A DNA stretch of 64,000 bases, from the NCBI RefSeq assembly GCF_000010725.1, contig NC_013855.1, positions 1-64,000 on the forward strand. Reading direction: 5' to 3'. The stretch comes from Azospirillum sp. B510 (lineage in GTDB: Bacteria > Pseudomonadota > Alphaproteobacteria > Azospirillales > Azospirillaceae). Below the pieces are notes generated by a model, which saw only the letters and a list, made by a program, of their open reading frames with translations, ran no database searches and had not been told where the DNA came from. Of this stretch, positions 1-7,990 are shown piece by piece. The stretch's first letter is position 1. Each line of letters opens with the position of its first letter. Position numbers and translations under genes: made by a program.

Positions 1-358
1 CGAAGGCCGCCATCCAGCGGTCCGCCGGCCAATCGGCCATCGCCCGCACGTCGGCCTCCAGCAGGTCGGCGTCTGGCAGCTCGAGCGCGAAGCGGTCCGC
101 CAGCTTCTCCAGCCCGATCAGGACATTCTCGATGCCGATCGGCGGGGTCAGCGCGCCGATGGCCTGCTCCACCCGGTCGGCCAGCACACCGATCTCGTCC
201 AGCGTCAGATCCTGCGTCTCGAACCGCAGGTCGGCGACCTCAAGCCTGGCCAGCGAGGCGAAGGCGCAGGGCAGCGAGGGTTTCGCGGTTGCGGCCGGCG
301 GCATCGGACGCGGAGCCGGCCCGCAAGGGGCTGGGCAAGGGGCTGGCGCGGCGGTCAT
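1..358 (-). CDS. Partial hypothetical protein, runs off the left edge
   Basis: The minus strand is open from an ATG at 358 to the window edge, giving about 119 residues without a stop. A GGGAG motif seven bases upstream of this ATG supports the start. The first 35 residues are rich in Ala and Pro; the rest is acidic and helical (for example ETQDLTLDEIGVLADRVEQA). No domain is recognised. The gene overlaps the 3' end of the preceding HTH gene by 119 bp in another frame, which suggests translational coupling. Its place beside an HTH protein and a replication origin suggests a replicon-backbone gene, but this is inference only. Confidence 0.55.
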   Translation of the reverse strand, partial: MTAAPAPCPAPCGPAPRPMPPAATAKPSLPCAFASLARLEVADLRFETQDLTLDEIGVLADRVEQAIGALTPPIGIENVLIGLEKLADRFALELPDADLLEADVRAMADWPADRWMAAF

Positions 359-1064
359 GGCGGAACTCCCGGCGGAACTGGGAAACTGGGGGTTGGGCAA
401 GGGGTTGGGCAGAGGAGGGGACGGTTTGCTGGGCGGAAATGACGGGCGGCTCGTTGGCGGTGACCAGTTCCCGGACGATCCAGCGCCGCCATGCGGCTCC
501 CGGATCCGGCGGGCGATAGCCGTTGCGGCGATGGGCCTTGCGGCACCAGGACACGAACTTCGCGGTCACCCGTCCGGCATCGACCTCGGGACGTTCCGCC
601 GCTGCCCATGCCAGATCCTCGGCGTCCGGCTGCCAGTCGGCCGGTAATGCCTCGCCCTGCCCAACCCCTACCCCACCCGAAAAGGAGGAGGAGGATTCAG
701 GATTCCCAGAATCCAAGGAAAAGCCGGCCGGGGAACCGTTGCTGTCAGCCGGCTGACAGGAGATGCCGGCCGTGACACCCTCCATTCCAGCCAGCTGATA
801 GGCGAAACCGCGCAGGCCCCGCCGGGGTTTGGCGCAGACCAGTGCGACGGCCGACTCCTGCGGGGCCTTTTCTTGCAGTCCCTTCAGCACGGCGTTGAAC
901 CAGGCGCGGCTTTGCCCCAGCTCTTCGGCCAGCTCGCCTTGCGTCGCGGTGCAGACACCGTCGCGGTCGGCATGGGCGTAGAGCGCGGACAACACCGCGA
1001 TGTCGGCTGCCTGGATGCCGGGCACGGCAATCCAGCGCCTGTACATGTCGATGTATGGCTTCAT
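240..1064 (-). CDS. Helix-turn-helix protein next to the replication origin
   Basis: A protein of 274 residues. Residues 10-65 resemble a winged helix-turn-helix (ATQGELAEELGQSRAWFNAV), of the kind seen in DnaD-like or replication-associated proteins. A low-complexity Ser/Gly/Pro segment follows at about 118-135, then a Trp-rich stretch at about 140-200 (DWQPDAEDLAWAA, KFVSWCRKAHRRNGYRPPD) and a basic Pro-rich tail. It reads away from repA and lies on the other side of the iteron region. The role is not known; a DNA-binding part in replication or its control is plausible from domain and position. No strong ribosome-binding site is visible at the ATG. Confidence 0.6.
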   Translation of the reverse strand: MKPYIDMYRRWIAVPGIQAADIAVLSALYAHADRDGVCTATQGELAEELGQSRAWFNAVLKGLQEKAPQESAVALVCAKPRRGLRGFAYQLAGMEGVTAGISCQPADSNGSPAGFSLDSGNPESSSSFSGGVGVGQGEALPADWQPDAEDLAWAAAERPEVDAGRVTAKFVSWCRKAHRRNGYRPPDPGAAWRRWIVRELVTANEPPVISAQQTVPSSAQPLAQPPVSQFRREFRHDRRASPLPSPLRAGSASDAAGRNRETLAALRLRLAGQA

Positions 1065-1236
1065 TGCGATACCCGTCTGTCGGTCGATCCGTGGACGGGC
1101 GGAGACAAGGAAAGAGCGTCAACGGACTCGACGTGAATCCGCTTGGCTTTGCGGGCCTGCCCTGCCATCATGGAGTCGCCAAACCGCCAGATGTGGGGTG
1201 CCCGGGATCCCTCGGTCTCCTCCGTCCGACACGAAG

Positions 1237-1260
1237 GGCCCGGAGCAATCCGGGCCTTTT
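1237..1260 (+). terminator. Intrinsic terminator without an obvious upstream gene
   Basis: GGCCCGG (1237-1243), a six-base loop, then CCGGGCC (1250-1256) followed by TTTT. It would stop plus-strand transcription, yet no plus-strand gene lies upstream; the gene to the left is on the minus strand. Confidence 0.55.
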
Positions 1261-1366
1261 GTGTTTGCGGAGGTCGCTCCTCCGTTACGTCATGGTGCTC
1301 TCCTTCAAGATGCACAAACCCGTGGCGCCGGCCAGATTCTGGCATGGACGCACGATGATGGCGTGA

Positions 1367-1388
1367 GGGCGGTTTTCGCCCGTTTTTT
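1367..1388 (+). terminator. Second plus-strand intrinsic terminator
   Basis: GGGCG (1367-1371), a five-base loop, CGCCC (1377-1381), then G and six T residues. It follows the previous terminator by about 100 bases. The 1065-1520 stretch holds no credible protein gene, so these two terminators may end small or antisense RNAs. Confidence 0.55.
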
Positions 1389-1524
1389 GAAATGTGTACG
1401 TGTCGTTGCGCCTCTGTCCACGGTCTTGGAAAAATGTGGCGGCATCGGCATTTCGCGGACACTCAGTCGGATTCTCCGGGAGGAATCAAACACTTGAGGT
1501 GGAAGCCCCATGGTTGGCCGGCTA

Positions 1525-1752
1525 CGAATGTCGCCGTTGTGCCGAAAGATTCGGCTCTGAACGTCGTCGTTGTGCCGAAAGATTCTTGGCTTTCAGTGGC
1601 ATGTGCCTGGCTGATCGCCCCGTCGAACGTCGCCGTTCTGCCGAATGAGGAAGGGAAAGCCGTCCTCCCCCTCTCCTCCTCCGCAGGGAATCGGTGGAGA
1701 ATCGGGTGGGAATCGGCCCGCTGGCGGGGCGCCCGAACGTCGCCGTTCTGCC
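1525..1752 (+). repeat. Four direct-orientation iterons
   Basis: Copies lie at about 1525-1552, 1558-1585, 1624-1648 and 1734-1752. The first two carry the extension ending in GAAAGATTC and have GTTGTGCC where the last two have GTTCTGCC. The first two are about 34 bases apart; the later two are more widely spaced. They are probable RepA binding sites. Confidence 0.8.
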
Positions 1753-1867
1753 AGTCGATGGCCGCCCGGGGGAGCTTTCCGCCCCATCTGGTGCCGGTTC
1801 TGCGGTAATAATTCAATAAAAGCAAAGGGTTGGATTGATCTTCTCCGGAGCGGCGCTCCGCTGGCGC

Positions 1868-2041
1868 GGCAGAACGCAGACGTTGGCGCTTTCGGCGACG
1901 GCGCTGGTCTGCCCGCCACCGTCCAACCGCTCTCCCGCCGCCCATCGCCGCCGCCGTGCGGAAAAACTGGCAGAACGGCGACATCCGCGCCGTCAATTCG
2001 GACCGTCCATGGGAATCTTTCGGCAGAACGGCGACGTTTGG
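1868..2041 (-). repeat. Three inverted-orientation iterons
   Basis: Reverse-complement copies lie at 1868-1886 (three mismatches), 1969-1987 and 2013-2041. The last is the full extended motif (GAATCTTTCGGCAGAACGG onward) and is essentially the exact reverse complement of the left-hand iterons. It lies about 85 bases before the repA start, so it may also serve in repA autoregulation. Confidence 0.8.
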
Positions 2042-2070
2042 ACCGGCGCTGTGGAACGGGAAGGCGGGCT

Positions 2071-2079
2071 TGTGGATTA
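2071..2079. promoter_or_regulatory. DnaA-box-like sequence
   Basis: TGTGGATTA matches the reverse complement of the DnaA box TTATCCACA at eight of nine positions. It lies between the last iteron and the repA start. Confidence 0.45.
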
Positions 2080-2126
2080 TGGGATCAAATCACTTGAAGC
2101 CGCACGGGACCCGCGGGAGAGATCGC

Positions 2127-3074
2127 ATGACCCAGGCCACCAACGCCGAGCTGCTCGACCGGCCGCTGCAATTGGCTCTGCGGCTCGATTCCCCGCTGAC
2201 CGGCGATGTGCAGAACGACCGGCACATGATGGTTTACAGCCTGTTCGGCCTGTCGAAGGACAAGGCGGAATCGCTGCCGACCTATGACGACGGCAAGGTA
2301 CGGATCGAGGTGCGGGCGCCGAAGAATGTCGGCGTCGCGACGATCTGGGACAAGGCGGTGCTGCTCTACGCCATCTCGCTGCTGCGCGAGAAGATGGACT
2401 CCGGCAAGGGCCCGTCCAAGCTGGGCGAACTGCACTTCACCACCAGCGATCTCCAGCGCATCGTCGGCAAAACCGCCGGCGGCAGCGCCTATGACAAGAT
2501 CGAAGGGGCGCTGGAGCGGTTGCAGGGCACCCAGATCAAGACCAACCTGGAAACCGGCGGGGAGGGCGAAAGCGGCGCCTTCTCCTGGATTTCCGACTAC
2601 AAGCTGCTCTACCAGCGCAAGAAGGACGGCGAGCGCGCGGTGCGCGGGCTGAAGCTGACACTGTCGGGCTGGGTCACCCGTGCGGCGTTGGGCCACAATC
2701 TGCTGAGCTATGACGACCAGTATTTCGCGCTGAAGCCGGTGGAAAAGCGCCTGTACGAGATCGCGCGCGCCCATCTCGCCCGTGGCCATGCCTTCTGGAT
2801 GGCGCTGGAGCCGCTGCGCAAGCGCGTCGGCTCCGACAACGACCTGCGCAAGTTCAAGAACGCCCTCGGTCCCGTCCTGACCGCCGACCGCATTCCCGGC
2901 TATGGCGTGCGTATCGTCGAGACGGCGGAGTACAAGGAGACGATGAAGGCCCGTGGCGCCGTTCTCGGCCGCGTGCTGAACGCCGATCTGCCGGTGCTGT
3001 TCTGGAAGAAGGATCAGGGCCAGCCGGAAAACTGGATCGATGTTCCGAAGGTGGAATACGACGAAACCGTCTGA
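2127..3074 (+). CDS. repA: Replication initiator protein RepA (RPA family)
   Basis: A protein of 315 residues resembling the RPA plasmid replication initiators of alphaproteobacteria. It carries the typical early segment ending in IEVRAPKNVGVATIWDKAVL and a central KIEGALERLQGTQIKTN helix with the look of a winged-helix fold. It should bind the iterons upstream and open the origin. The frame is open much further 5', but that extension runs through the iterons; the ATG at 2127 with GGGAGA six bases before it is the credible start. parA and parB follow, giving a complete replication and partition cassette. Confidence 0.85.
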   Translation: MTQATNAELLDRPLQLALRLDSPLTGDVQNDRHMMVYSLFGLSKDKAESLPTYDDGKVRIEVRAPKNVGVATIWDKAVLLYAISLLREKMDSGKGPSKLGELHFTTSDLQRIVGKTAGGSAYDKIEGALERLQGTQIKTNLETGGEGESGAFSWISDYKLLYQRKKDGERAVRGLKLTLSGWVTRAALGHNLLSYDDQYFALKPVEKRLYEIARAHLARGHAFWMALEPLRKRVGSDNDLRKFKNALGPVLTADRIPGYGVRIVETAEYKETMKARGAVLGRVLNADLPVLFWKKDQGQPENWIDVPKVEYDETV

Positions 3075-3178
3075 CCTCCAGACCATGCGGCCATCCCCGT
3101 TCGGTAGACACCCGTTGCCTGAGTCGCGACGACTTGCTAGGGTCTCTGCCAACCGGTAGCCGGGGCAGGAGGACGGGC

Positions 3179-4201
3179 GTGACAGGGGAACAGTTGAAGG
3201 CGTTGCGGGAACGGCGCGGCCTGACCCAGACGCAGATGGCGGCGTTCGTCAATGAACTGACCGGGCGCAAATACGACAAGCAGCGGCTCAGCAAGTGGGA
3301 GACCGGCAAGGAAGCCCTGCCCCGCGACGTGCTGGGCCGGCTGCTGCTGCTGGATCTGGAACGGCCGGAAAGCCCCCTGCCCCGCCGCGGCACCACGGTG
3401 GCTGTCGGTCTGCAAAAGGGCGGCACCGCCAAGACCGCGACCTCGATCAACCTCGCCTTCATCCTGGCGCGAGCCGGCAACCGCGTCCTGCTGGTCGATG
3501 CCGATCCCCAGGGCAACGCGACCGTCCATGTCGGCGTGCCGCAGACCGACATCGTCGCCCTGACCGAGGCCGGCAAGGTTCTCTATCATGCGCTGATGGG
3601 CAAGACCCCGCTCGACGCGGTGATCCGCCCCACCAGCGTCGAGGGGCTGGACATCGTTCCGTCCAGCATCGCGCTGGCCAGCGCCGACACCGAGCTGCCG
3701 GGAAATCTCACCAACGCCCAGACGGCGCTGGCCGAGATGCTGGATGGCGTGCGGGAGCGCTATGACGTGATCGTCATCGATTGCGCCCCCAATCTGGGCG
3801 CGGTGACGATCAACGCGCTGACCGCCGCCGATTACGTGCTGGTGCCCTGCCAGGCCGAGCCGCACGCCATCCTCGGGGTCAGCGCCTTTCTCGACACCGT
3901 GGCCAAGATCCAGCGGCGGCTGAACCCGCGGCTGGAGGTGCTGGGCATCCTGCCGACCATGGTCAACCCGCGCCAGACCCAGGACCGTTCATCGCTCGAC
4001 GACATCCAGCGGCTGTGGGGCGACAGCCGCCGCGTGTTCCCGCCGGTGCCGCGCGCCACCATCTATGCCCAGGCGGCGGGCGCCAACGTCATCACGCTGG
4101 ATGCCGACATCGGCGCGCCGGGGGTGGAAAGCTATGCTGCCATCGCGTCGGCGCTGCTGACCGCCATGGGCCGCTTGCAGGAGACCGTTGATGCCGCCTA
4201 A
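3179..4201 (+). CDS. parA: ParA partition ATPase with N-terminal XRE domain
   Basis: A protein of 340 residues from a GTG start preceded by AGGAGG; an upstream in-frame start lacks such a site. Residues 4-55 are an XRE-type helix-turn-helix (RERRGLTQTQMAAFVNELT). The ParA/MinD ATPase follows: deviant Walker A KGGTAKTATS at about 80-89, VLLVDADPQGNATVH near 103, and VIVIDCAPNLGA. It powers segregation of the replicon together with ParB. The Walker A has Ala where Gly normally precedes the catalytic Lys, although both Lys residues are kept. The HTH probably lets the protein repress its own operon. Confidence 0.9.
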   Translation: MTGEQLKALRERRGLTQTQMAAFVNELTGRKYDKQRLSKWETGKEALPRDVLGRLLLLDLERPESPLPRRGTTVAVGLQKGGTAKTATSINLAFILARAGNRVLLVDADPQGNATVHVGVPQTDIVALTEAGKVLYHALMGKTPLDAVIRPTSVEGLDIVPSSIALASADTELPGNLTNAQTALAEMLDGVRERYDVIVIDCAPNLGAVTINALTAADYVLVPCQAEPHAILGVSAFLDTVAKIQRRLNPRLEVLGILPTMVNPRQTQDRSSLDDIQRLWGDSRRVFPPVPRATIYAQAAGANVITLDADIGAPGVESYAAIASALLTAMGRLQETVDAA

Positions 4202-5045
4202 GAAGCTGATCCGGCAGACCGCCGCCACCGTGCTCCAGGCCAAGGAGGCCGGCTTCGCCGCCGAGACCGACCGCATGTTCGGGTTGAGCGGCGTGCTGCC
4301 CCGGCTGATCGAGGTCGATCTGGATGCCGTCGAGACCAACCCCGGCCAGCCGCGCACGGTGTTCGACGACGATTCCCTGCGCTCGCTGGCGGACTCCATC
4401 GCCCGTCATGGGTTGCAGCAACCCGTTCTGGTGCAGGAGGCGGCGGAGAAGGGGCGTTACCGGCTGGTGGCCGGCGAGCGGCGTCTGCGCGCCCACCGGC
4501 TGCTCGGCCGCGGCACCATCGCCGCGATCATCACCAAGGGCCGTCCCGAAGAGATCGCGCTGATCGAGAATGTCCAGCGCGTCGATCTCGACGCCATCGA
4601 CCTCGCCCGCGGGCTGTCCCAGCTGATCGAGGCGCATGGCTACACCCAGGCGGAGGTGGCGGCGGCGGTCGGCTGTTCGGAGGCCGAGGTGTCGAAGCGC
4701 CTGAAGGTGCTGCGCCTGCCCGACGACATCCTGGCCGACTATCGCGCCAATCCCGACGCGGTATCCCGCTCCGCCCTGGTCGAGCTGGCCTTCGTCGAGG
4801 ACGAGGCGGAGCTGCGCCGCCTGTGGCGGACGGCGCGCACCGGCGGGCTGACCGTCGGCGCCATCCGGGCCGCCCGTCCGGCGGCCTCCAGCTCGGCGGA
4901 GCCGCTGCGGGTGCTGGGCAAGGCGATCAACCGCATGGACAAGGATCTGGCCGCCATCGACACCGTCGCCCAGGCCTTGCAGCGCGAACACCGTGAACGG
5001 CTGCAAGCGTTGCGCGACCGCATCGACGCCCTGCTGAATGGTTGA
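4191..5045 (+). CDS. parB: ParB partition protein
   Basis: A protein of 284 residues with the ParB/Spo0J N-terminal domain. It includes an RYRLVAGERRLRAHRLLG box of the kind that forms the CTP-binding site, then IENVQRVDLDAIDLARG and an HTH (TQAEVAAAVGCSEAEVSKRL). It binds parS sites and stimulates ParA. The ATG at 4191 has AGGAG seven bases upstream and overlaps the end of parA by 11 bp; a TTG directly before it is less likely. The C-terminal 60 residues are helical and probably dimerise. Confidence 0.9.
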   Translation: MPPKKLIRQTAATVLQAKEAGFAAETDRMFGLSGVLPRLIEVDLDAVETNPGQPRTVFDDDSLRSLADSIARHGLQQPVLVQEAAEKGRYRLVAGERRLRAHRLLGRGTIAAIITKGRPEEIALIENVQRVDLDAIDLARGLSQLIEAHGYTQAEVAAAVGCSEAEVSKRLKVLRLPDDILADYRANPDAVSRSALVELAFVEDEAELRRLWRTARTGGLTVGAIRAARPAASSSAEPLRVLGKAINRMDKDLAAIDTVAQALQREHRERLQALRDRIDALLNG

Positions 5046-5058
5046 CCGGACCGGATGC

Positions 5059-5134
5059 GGCTTTCGAAGACGGAAGCCCGCGTCGGTTGCTTTTCTGAAC
5101 ACAAGCATCCTTTGGTTGCTTTCGATCGCGAAAG
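5059..5134. promoter_or_regulatory. Hairpin and palindrome after parB
   Basis: GGCTTTCG-AAGA-CGGAAGCC (5059-5078, one G-T pair) could be a weak terminator for the repA-parAB operon, though no T-run follows directly. CTTTCG-ATCG-CGAAAG (5119-5134) is a six-base inverted repeat that could be a parS-like site. Both readings are tentative. Nothing else stands out between parB and the next gene. Confidence 0.3.
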
Positions 5135-5216
5135 TCTCTGGCGGTTGGCCAGGATGACCGCCCGCCCTGCCCCATGGTAAGGATCATCGCTGGGATCATC
5201 GAGTTGCGGGTCAGCG

Positions 5217-6761
5217 ATGCCGGCGGTGCGGAGACGACATTTCCTTGGCCTGCTCGGCGGGGCGGCCGGTCTGGCCGGCGCGTTGCCGGGGGTGGGAATG
5301 GCGGCCTCCGGCACCCTGCGGATCGGATTGAAATCACTGCCCGGCAGGCTCGATCCGCTGAGCGTCAATGATCTGGTCGCCCGTCAGATCCTCGGCTCGA
5401 TGTATGAAAGCCTGACGACCGTCGATCCCAGGGGCCGGATCCTGCCCGGCCTCGCCACGGCTTGGGAGGCGTCGGAGGACGCCCGGCGCTGGCGGCTGAG
5501 CATCCGCGACGGTGTCAGCTTCCACACCGGCCGGCCGCTGACCGCCCTGGATGTGAAGCGCAGCTTCGAGGCGGCGCTGGCCGGCGACGGCGCCAATTTC
5601 GCGGTGCTGGCGCTGTCCAAGGTCCGGGGCTTCCGCGAGCTGCGGGCGAAGGCGAGCGATGGGCTGTCCGGCATCACCGTGCTGGACGGGCGAACCCTGG
5701 AGGTGGTCTGTGACGAGCCCTGTGCGGTTTTTCCCTTCGCCCGTCTGAACATCGTCGATGTCGAGGCGGTCGGGCAGGCCGGTCCCGACTGGTTCCGTGT
5801 TCTGTCGGCGGGCACCGGTCCCTACCGGCTGTCGCAGTCGAGTGACGGCATGCGTCTCGATGTGGAGGCCAATCCCGGCTGGCGTGGCGGGGCGGTGCCG
5901 TTCGATCAGGTGTCCTTCCTCGCCACCGGCATCGGCAACGACGGCATCACCCTGTTCAATGACAGTCAGATCGACTTCACCTTCGTCGATACCGACGCGT
6001 TGCGCGGGGTGATGGACGATCCCGGCTTCAAACGGTCGCTGTCGAGCGTGCCGCGCATGCAGATGCGGGTCGTGGCCCTCGATCCCCGGCGGGTTAAGGC
6101 TTTCGGCGATTTGCGGGTGCGACGGGCGATGTCGCTGCTGATCGACCGTGCGGCGATGGCCGAACGCTTCTTTCGCGGGGTGGCGGCCATTCACGACGGC
6201 ATCGTTCCGCCGGCTCTGCTGGCGAACGAACGGCTGGAGCCGCTCGCCTATGATCCGATGCGGGCGAGGCGCCTGCTGGCGGAGGCCGGCTATCCCGACG
6301 GACGTGGCATCGATCCCTTTCAGGTCGCGGTCGTTCCGGAATACCGGCGTGAGTTCGTCTATTACGTCTCGCAGTGGAACAATGCCGGCATCCCGGCAAG
6401 GCTGGTGGTCGCCCCGCGCCAGGACTTCATCGCCCGCTCCCGCCGGCGGGACTATGACGCCTTTCTGTTCGGCTGGACGGCCACCTATCCCGATCCGATG
6501 AATTTCCTCGACGAGCTTTTCAGCAGCCGCAGCCGGTTCAACCCCGTCGGCTGGTCCAATCCCCGGTTCGACACCCTGATCGAACAGGCGATGGCCATCG
6601 CCGATCCCGCGAGCCGGGCCGTGGTCTACAAGGAGGCGGAAGCCCTGGTGATGCGTGACCTGCCGGTGATCCCCCTGGTGGTGCCCGACTATGTGGCCCT
6701 GCGCGGCAATGTGCTGAGCGACAGTTTCATCACGCCGTTCGGCGGCCTCAACTTCGGCTGA
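5217..6761 (+). CDS. Family 5 extracellular solute-binding protein (peptide/nickel type)
   Basis: A protein of 514 residues. An N-terminal export signal (RRRHFLGLLGGAAGLAGAL) with twin arginines suggests Tat export. The mature part has the SBP family 5 pattern: RQILGSMYESLTTVDPRG near the start, WEASEDARRWRLSIRDGVSF, LTALDVKRSFEAAL, and a late DYDAFLFGWTATYPDPMNFL. Such proteins deliver oligopeptides, nickel or other solutes to an ABC permease. No permease or ATPase gene is adjacent, so it is an orphan whose ligand cannot be deduced. The ribosome-binding site before this ATG is weak. Confidence 0.8.
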   Translation: MPAVRRRHFLGLLGGAAGLAGALPGVGMAASGTLRIGLKSLPGRLDPLSVNDLVARQILGSMYESLTTVDPRGRILPGLATAWEASEDARRWRLSIRDGVSFHTGRPLTALDVKRSFEAALAGDGANFAVLALSKVRGFRELRAKASDGLSGITVLDGRTLEVVCDEPCAVFPFARLNIVDVEAVGQAGPDWFRVLSAGTGPYRLSQSSDGMRLDVEANPGWRGGAVPFDQVSFLATGIGNDGITLFNDSQIDFTFVDTDALRGVMDDPGFKRSLSSVPRMQMRVVALDPRRVKAFGDLRVRRAMSLLIDRAAMAERFFRGVAAIHDGIVPPALLANERLEPLAYDPMRARRLLAEAGYPDGRGIDPFQVAVVPEYRREFVYYVSQWNNAGIPARLVVAPRQDFIARSRRRDYDAFLFGWTATYPDPMNFLDELFSSRSRFNPVGWSNPRFDTLIEQAMAIADPASRAVVYKEAEALVMRDLPVIPLVVPDYVALRGNVLSDSFITPFGGLNFG

Positions 6762-6809
6762 GCCGGAGCGGGCAGGGCGCCGACTTCCAGGGATCGCAAG
6801 GAGACAGGG

Positions 6810-7289
6810 ATGAGCGAAACCATCGGTTTGATCTTTTCCGCGATGCTGCTGCTGCTCGTCGCATCCGGCGGTCTGGCCCTGTTTCTCTACACCAAGCTCC
6901 GCGTGTCGGCAGCCAGGCAAAGTCGGATCGAACCGCACGGCGACGCCGCGCATGTTCCCCTGGTCGCCGCCTTCTCCGGATGGAAAGGGGTTCCCTGGAT
7001 CGGCTGGTCGTCGAGCACCCTGAAGCCGACCCTGGTGCTGCACCCGGATCACATCGAATGCCGTGTCGTCCGGACCCGCAGGGAGCCTTACACGGCCGTG
7101 TCCAGGGTCGATTACCGGGAAAGCATCGGAACGAACAACATTGTTCTGGAATTCTCCGGTTCCCTGTCGAGTTTTGTCGGCAACACCGCCAGCAGGGATC
7201 TCGCCCGGGACGGCATCCTCCGGCTTGCCCGACAGGGCTGCCCTCTCTCACCCCGAGCCGAAGCTCTGCTCAACGGCCGATCCCGCTGA
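6810..7289 (+). CDS. Hypothetical single-pass membrane protein
   Basis: A protein of 159 residues. Residues 5-29 form one hydrophobic helix (LIFSAMLLLLVASGGLALFL) and the rest is soluble, with an immunoglobulin- or PH-like strand pattern (TLVLHPDHIECRVV, NNIVLEFSG). An AAGGAGA motif just upstream supports the ATG at 6810. The family is not recognised. It follows the solute-binding protein by 48 bases on the same strand, but nothing else links them. Confidence 0.65.
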   Translation: MSETIGLIFSAMLLLLVASGGLALFLYTKLRVSAARQSRIEPHGDAAHVPLVAAFSGWKGVPWIGWSSSTLKPTLVLHPDHIECRVVRTRREPYTAVSRVDYRESIGTNNIVLEFSGSLSSFVGNTASRDLARDGILRLARQGCPLSPRAEALLNGRSR

Positions 7290-7348
7290 GGTGGAGCTGG
7301 AAAGGGCACCGCCGATCCTTCGGGCTCCGCGACGGTCGCGGCCTGCGG

Positions 7349-7822
7349 TCACTGTGCAAAGCCATTGGTCCGCGGCCGGGCTTCGCGCAGACAGTCCGCC
7401 GGCTTCGCCTCGCGCAGGCAATCGGCTTGCGCGGCTTCCCGCAGGCAATCGGCGCCGGCGAACAGGCGGGCACCGTCGGCGCGGGCCGCCGTCATCCGTT
7501 CGGCCGGAACGGAAACGCCGCTGTGATGGAGATACCGGCCATAGACCGCCTCGCAGAAGCGGAAATAGGCGCGGGTGTCGGCGACGATGAATTCATGCCA
7601 CAGGTCGTCGCAGGCGGCGGATTGCGGAACGATGTCGCGTTCTGGATGTTCGGCGCAGGCCAGCAGGAAGGCTTTCAATTGGGTCAGCGCCCGTTCGGAG
7701 CTGCTGCGGGGCATTCCCGCGGCGACCGCGCGCTCGACGACATAGCCGAAGTCGAAACCGGCGACGATCTCCTGAACTCGGCTGGGGGCATGGGTGGCTT
7801 CGGTCATGGTGGCGCGGCGCAT
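7349..7822 (-). CDS. Conserved hypothetical protein with Cys-containing 9-residue repeats
   Basis: A protein of 157 residues. The start at 7822 has GGAGG five bases upstream; longer in-frame starts lack this. The body has the motif DLWHEFIVADTRAYFRFCE followed by YGRYLHHSG, seen in small bacterial proteins related to glycine-rich-domain proteins and of unknown function. The C-terminus carries three tandem nine-residue repeats, ADCLREA plus two variable residues (DNA 7373-7453), each with one Cys. A metal or redox role for the repeats would be a guess. Confidence 0.6.
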   Translation of the reverse strand: MRRATMTEATHAPSRVQEIVAGFDFGYVVERAVAAGMPRSSSERALTQLKAFLLACAEHPERDIVPQSAACDDLWHEFIVADTRAYFRFCEAVYGRYLHHSGVSVPAERMTAARADGARLFAGADCLREAAQADCLREAKPADCLREARPRTNGFAQ

Positions 7823-7990
7823 GGGATCCTCCGAAATTGCTTTTCCGCCCAAGGATGGCGATGCGGCACCGCCATCGGGCATCCCCCCAGTCTGTGCACA
7901 GCATAACTCGATATGAGAGATCATTTTTGGTCGTAAGCCCAAGGGACAGGGCCAGCGGTCTCAACGGATCGGTCTTAGCCGATATGGCTC

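Larger units (their letters stand above)
1525..2041. other. Iteron-type replication origin (oriV)
   Basis: The noncoding stretch before repA holds seven copies of a motif close to CGAACGTCGCCGTTCTGCC, often extended by GAAAGATTC. Four copies point one way and three the other, around a short AT-rich segment (about 1805-1838) in otherwise very GC-rich DNA. A DnaA-box-like sequence lies just downstream at 2071-2079. Inverted iteron arrays, AT-rich core, DnaA box and adjacent RepA match known iteron origins of plasmids and chromids. Open frames across this stretch are by-products of the repeats. Confidence 0.8.

Noticed and set aside
1525-2041. CRISPR-like repeat array
   Set aside because: Repeats are few, occur in both orientations, have irregular spacing and sit beside repA; iterons explain them.
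1392-2287. Several plus- and minus-strand frames across the origin
   Set aside because: They translate the iterons themselves (repeated FGRTATF/NGD-like words) and lack ribosome-binding sites.
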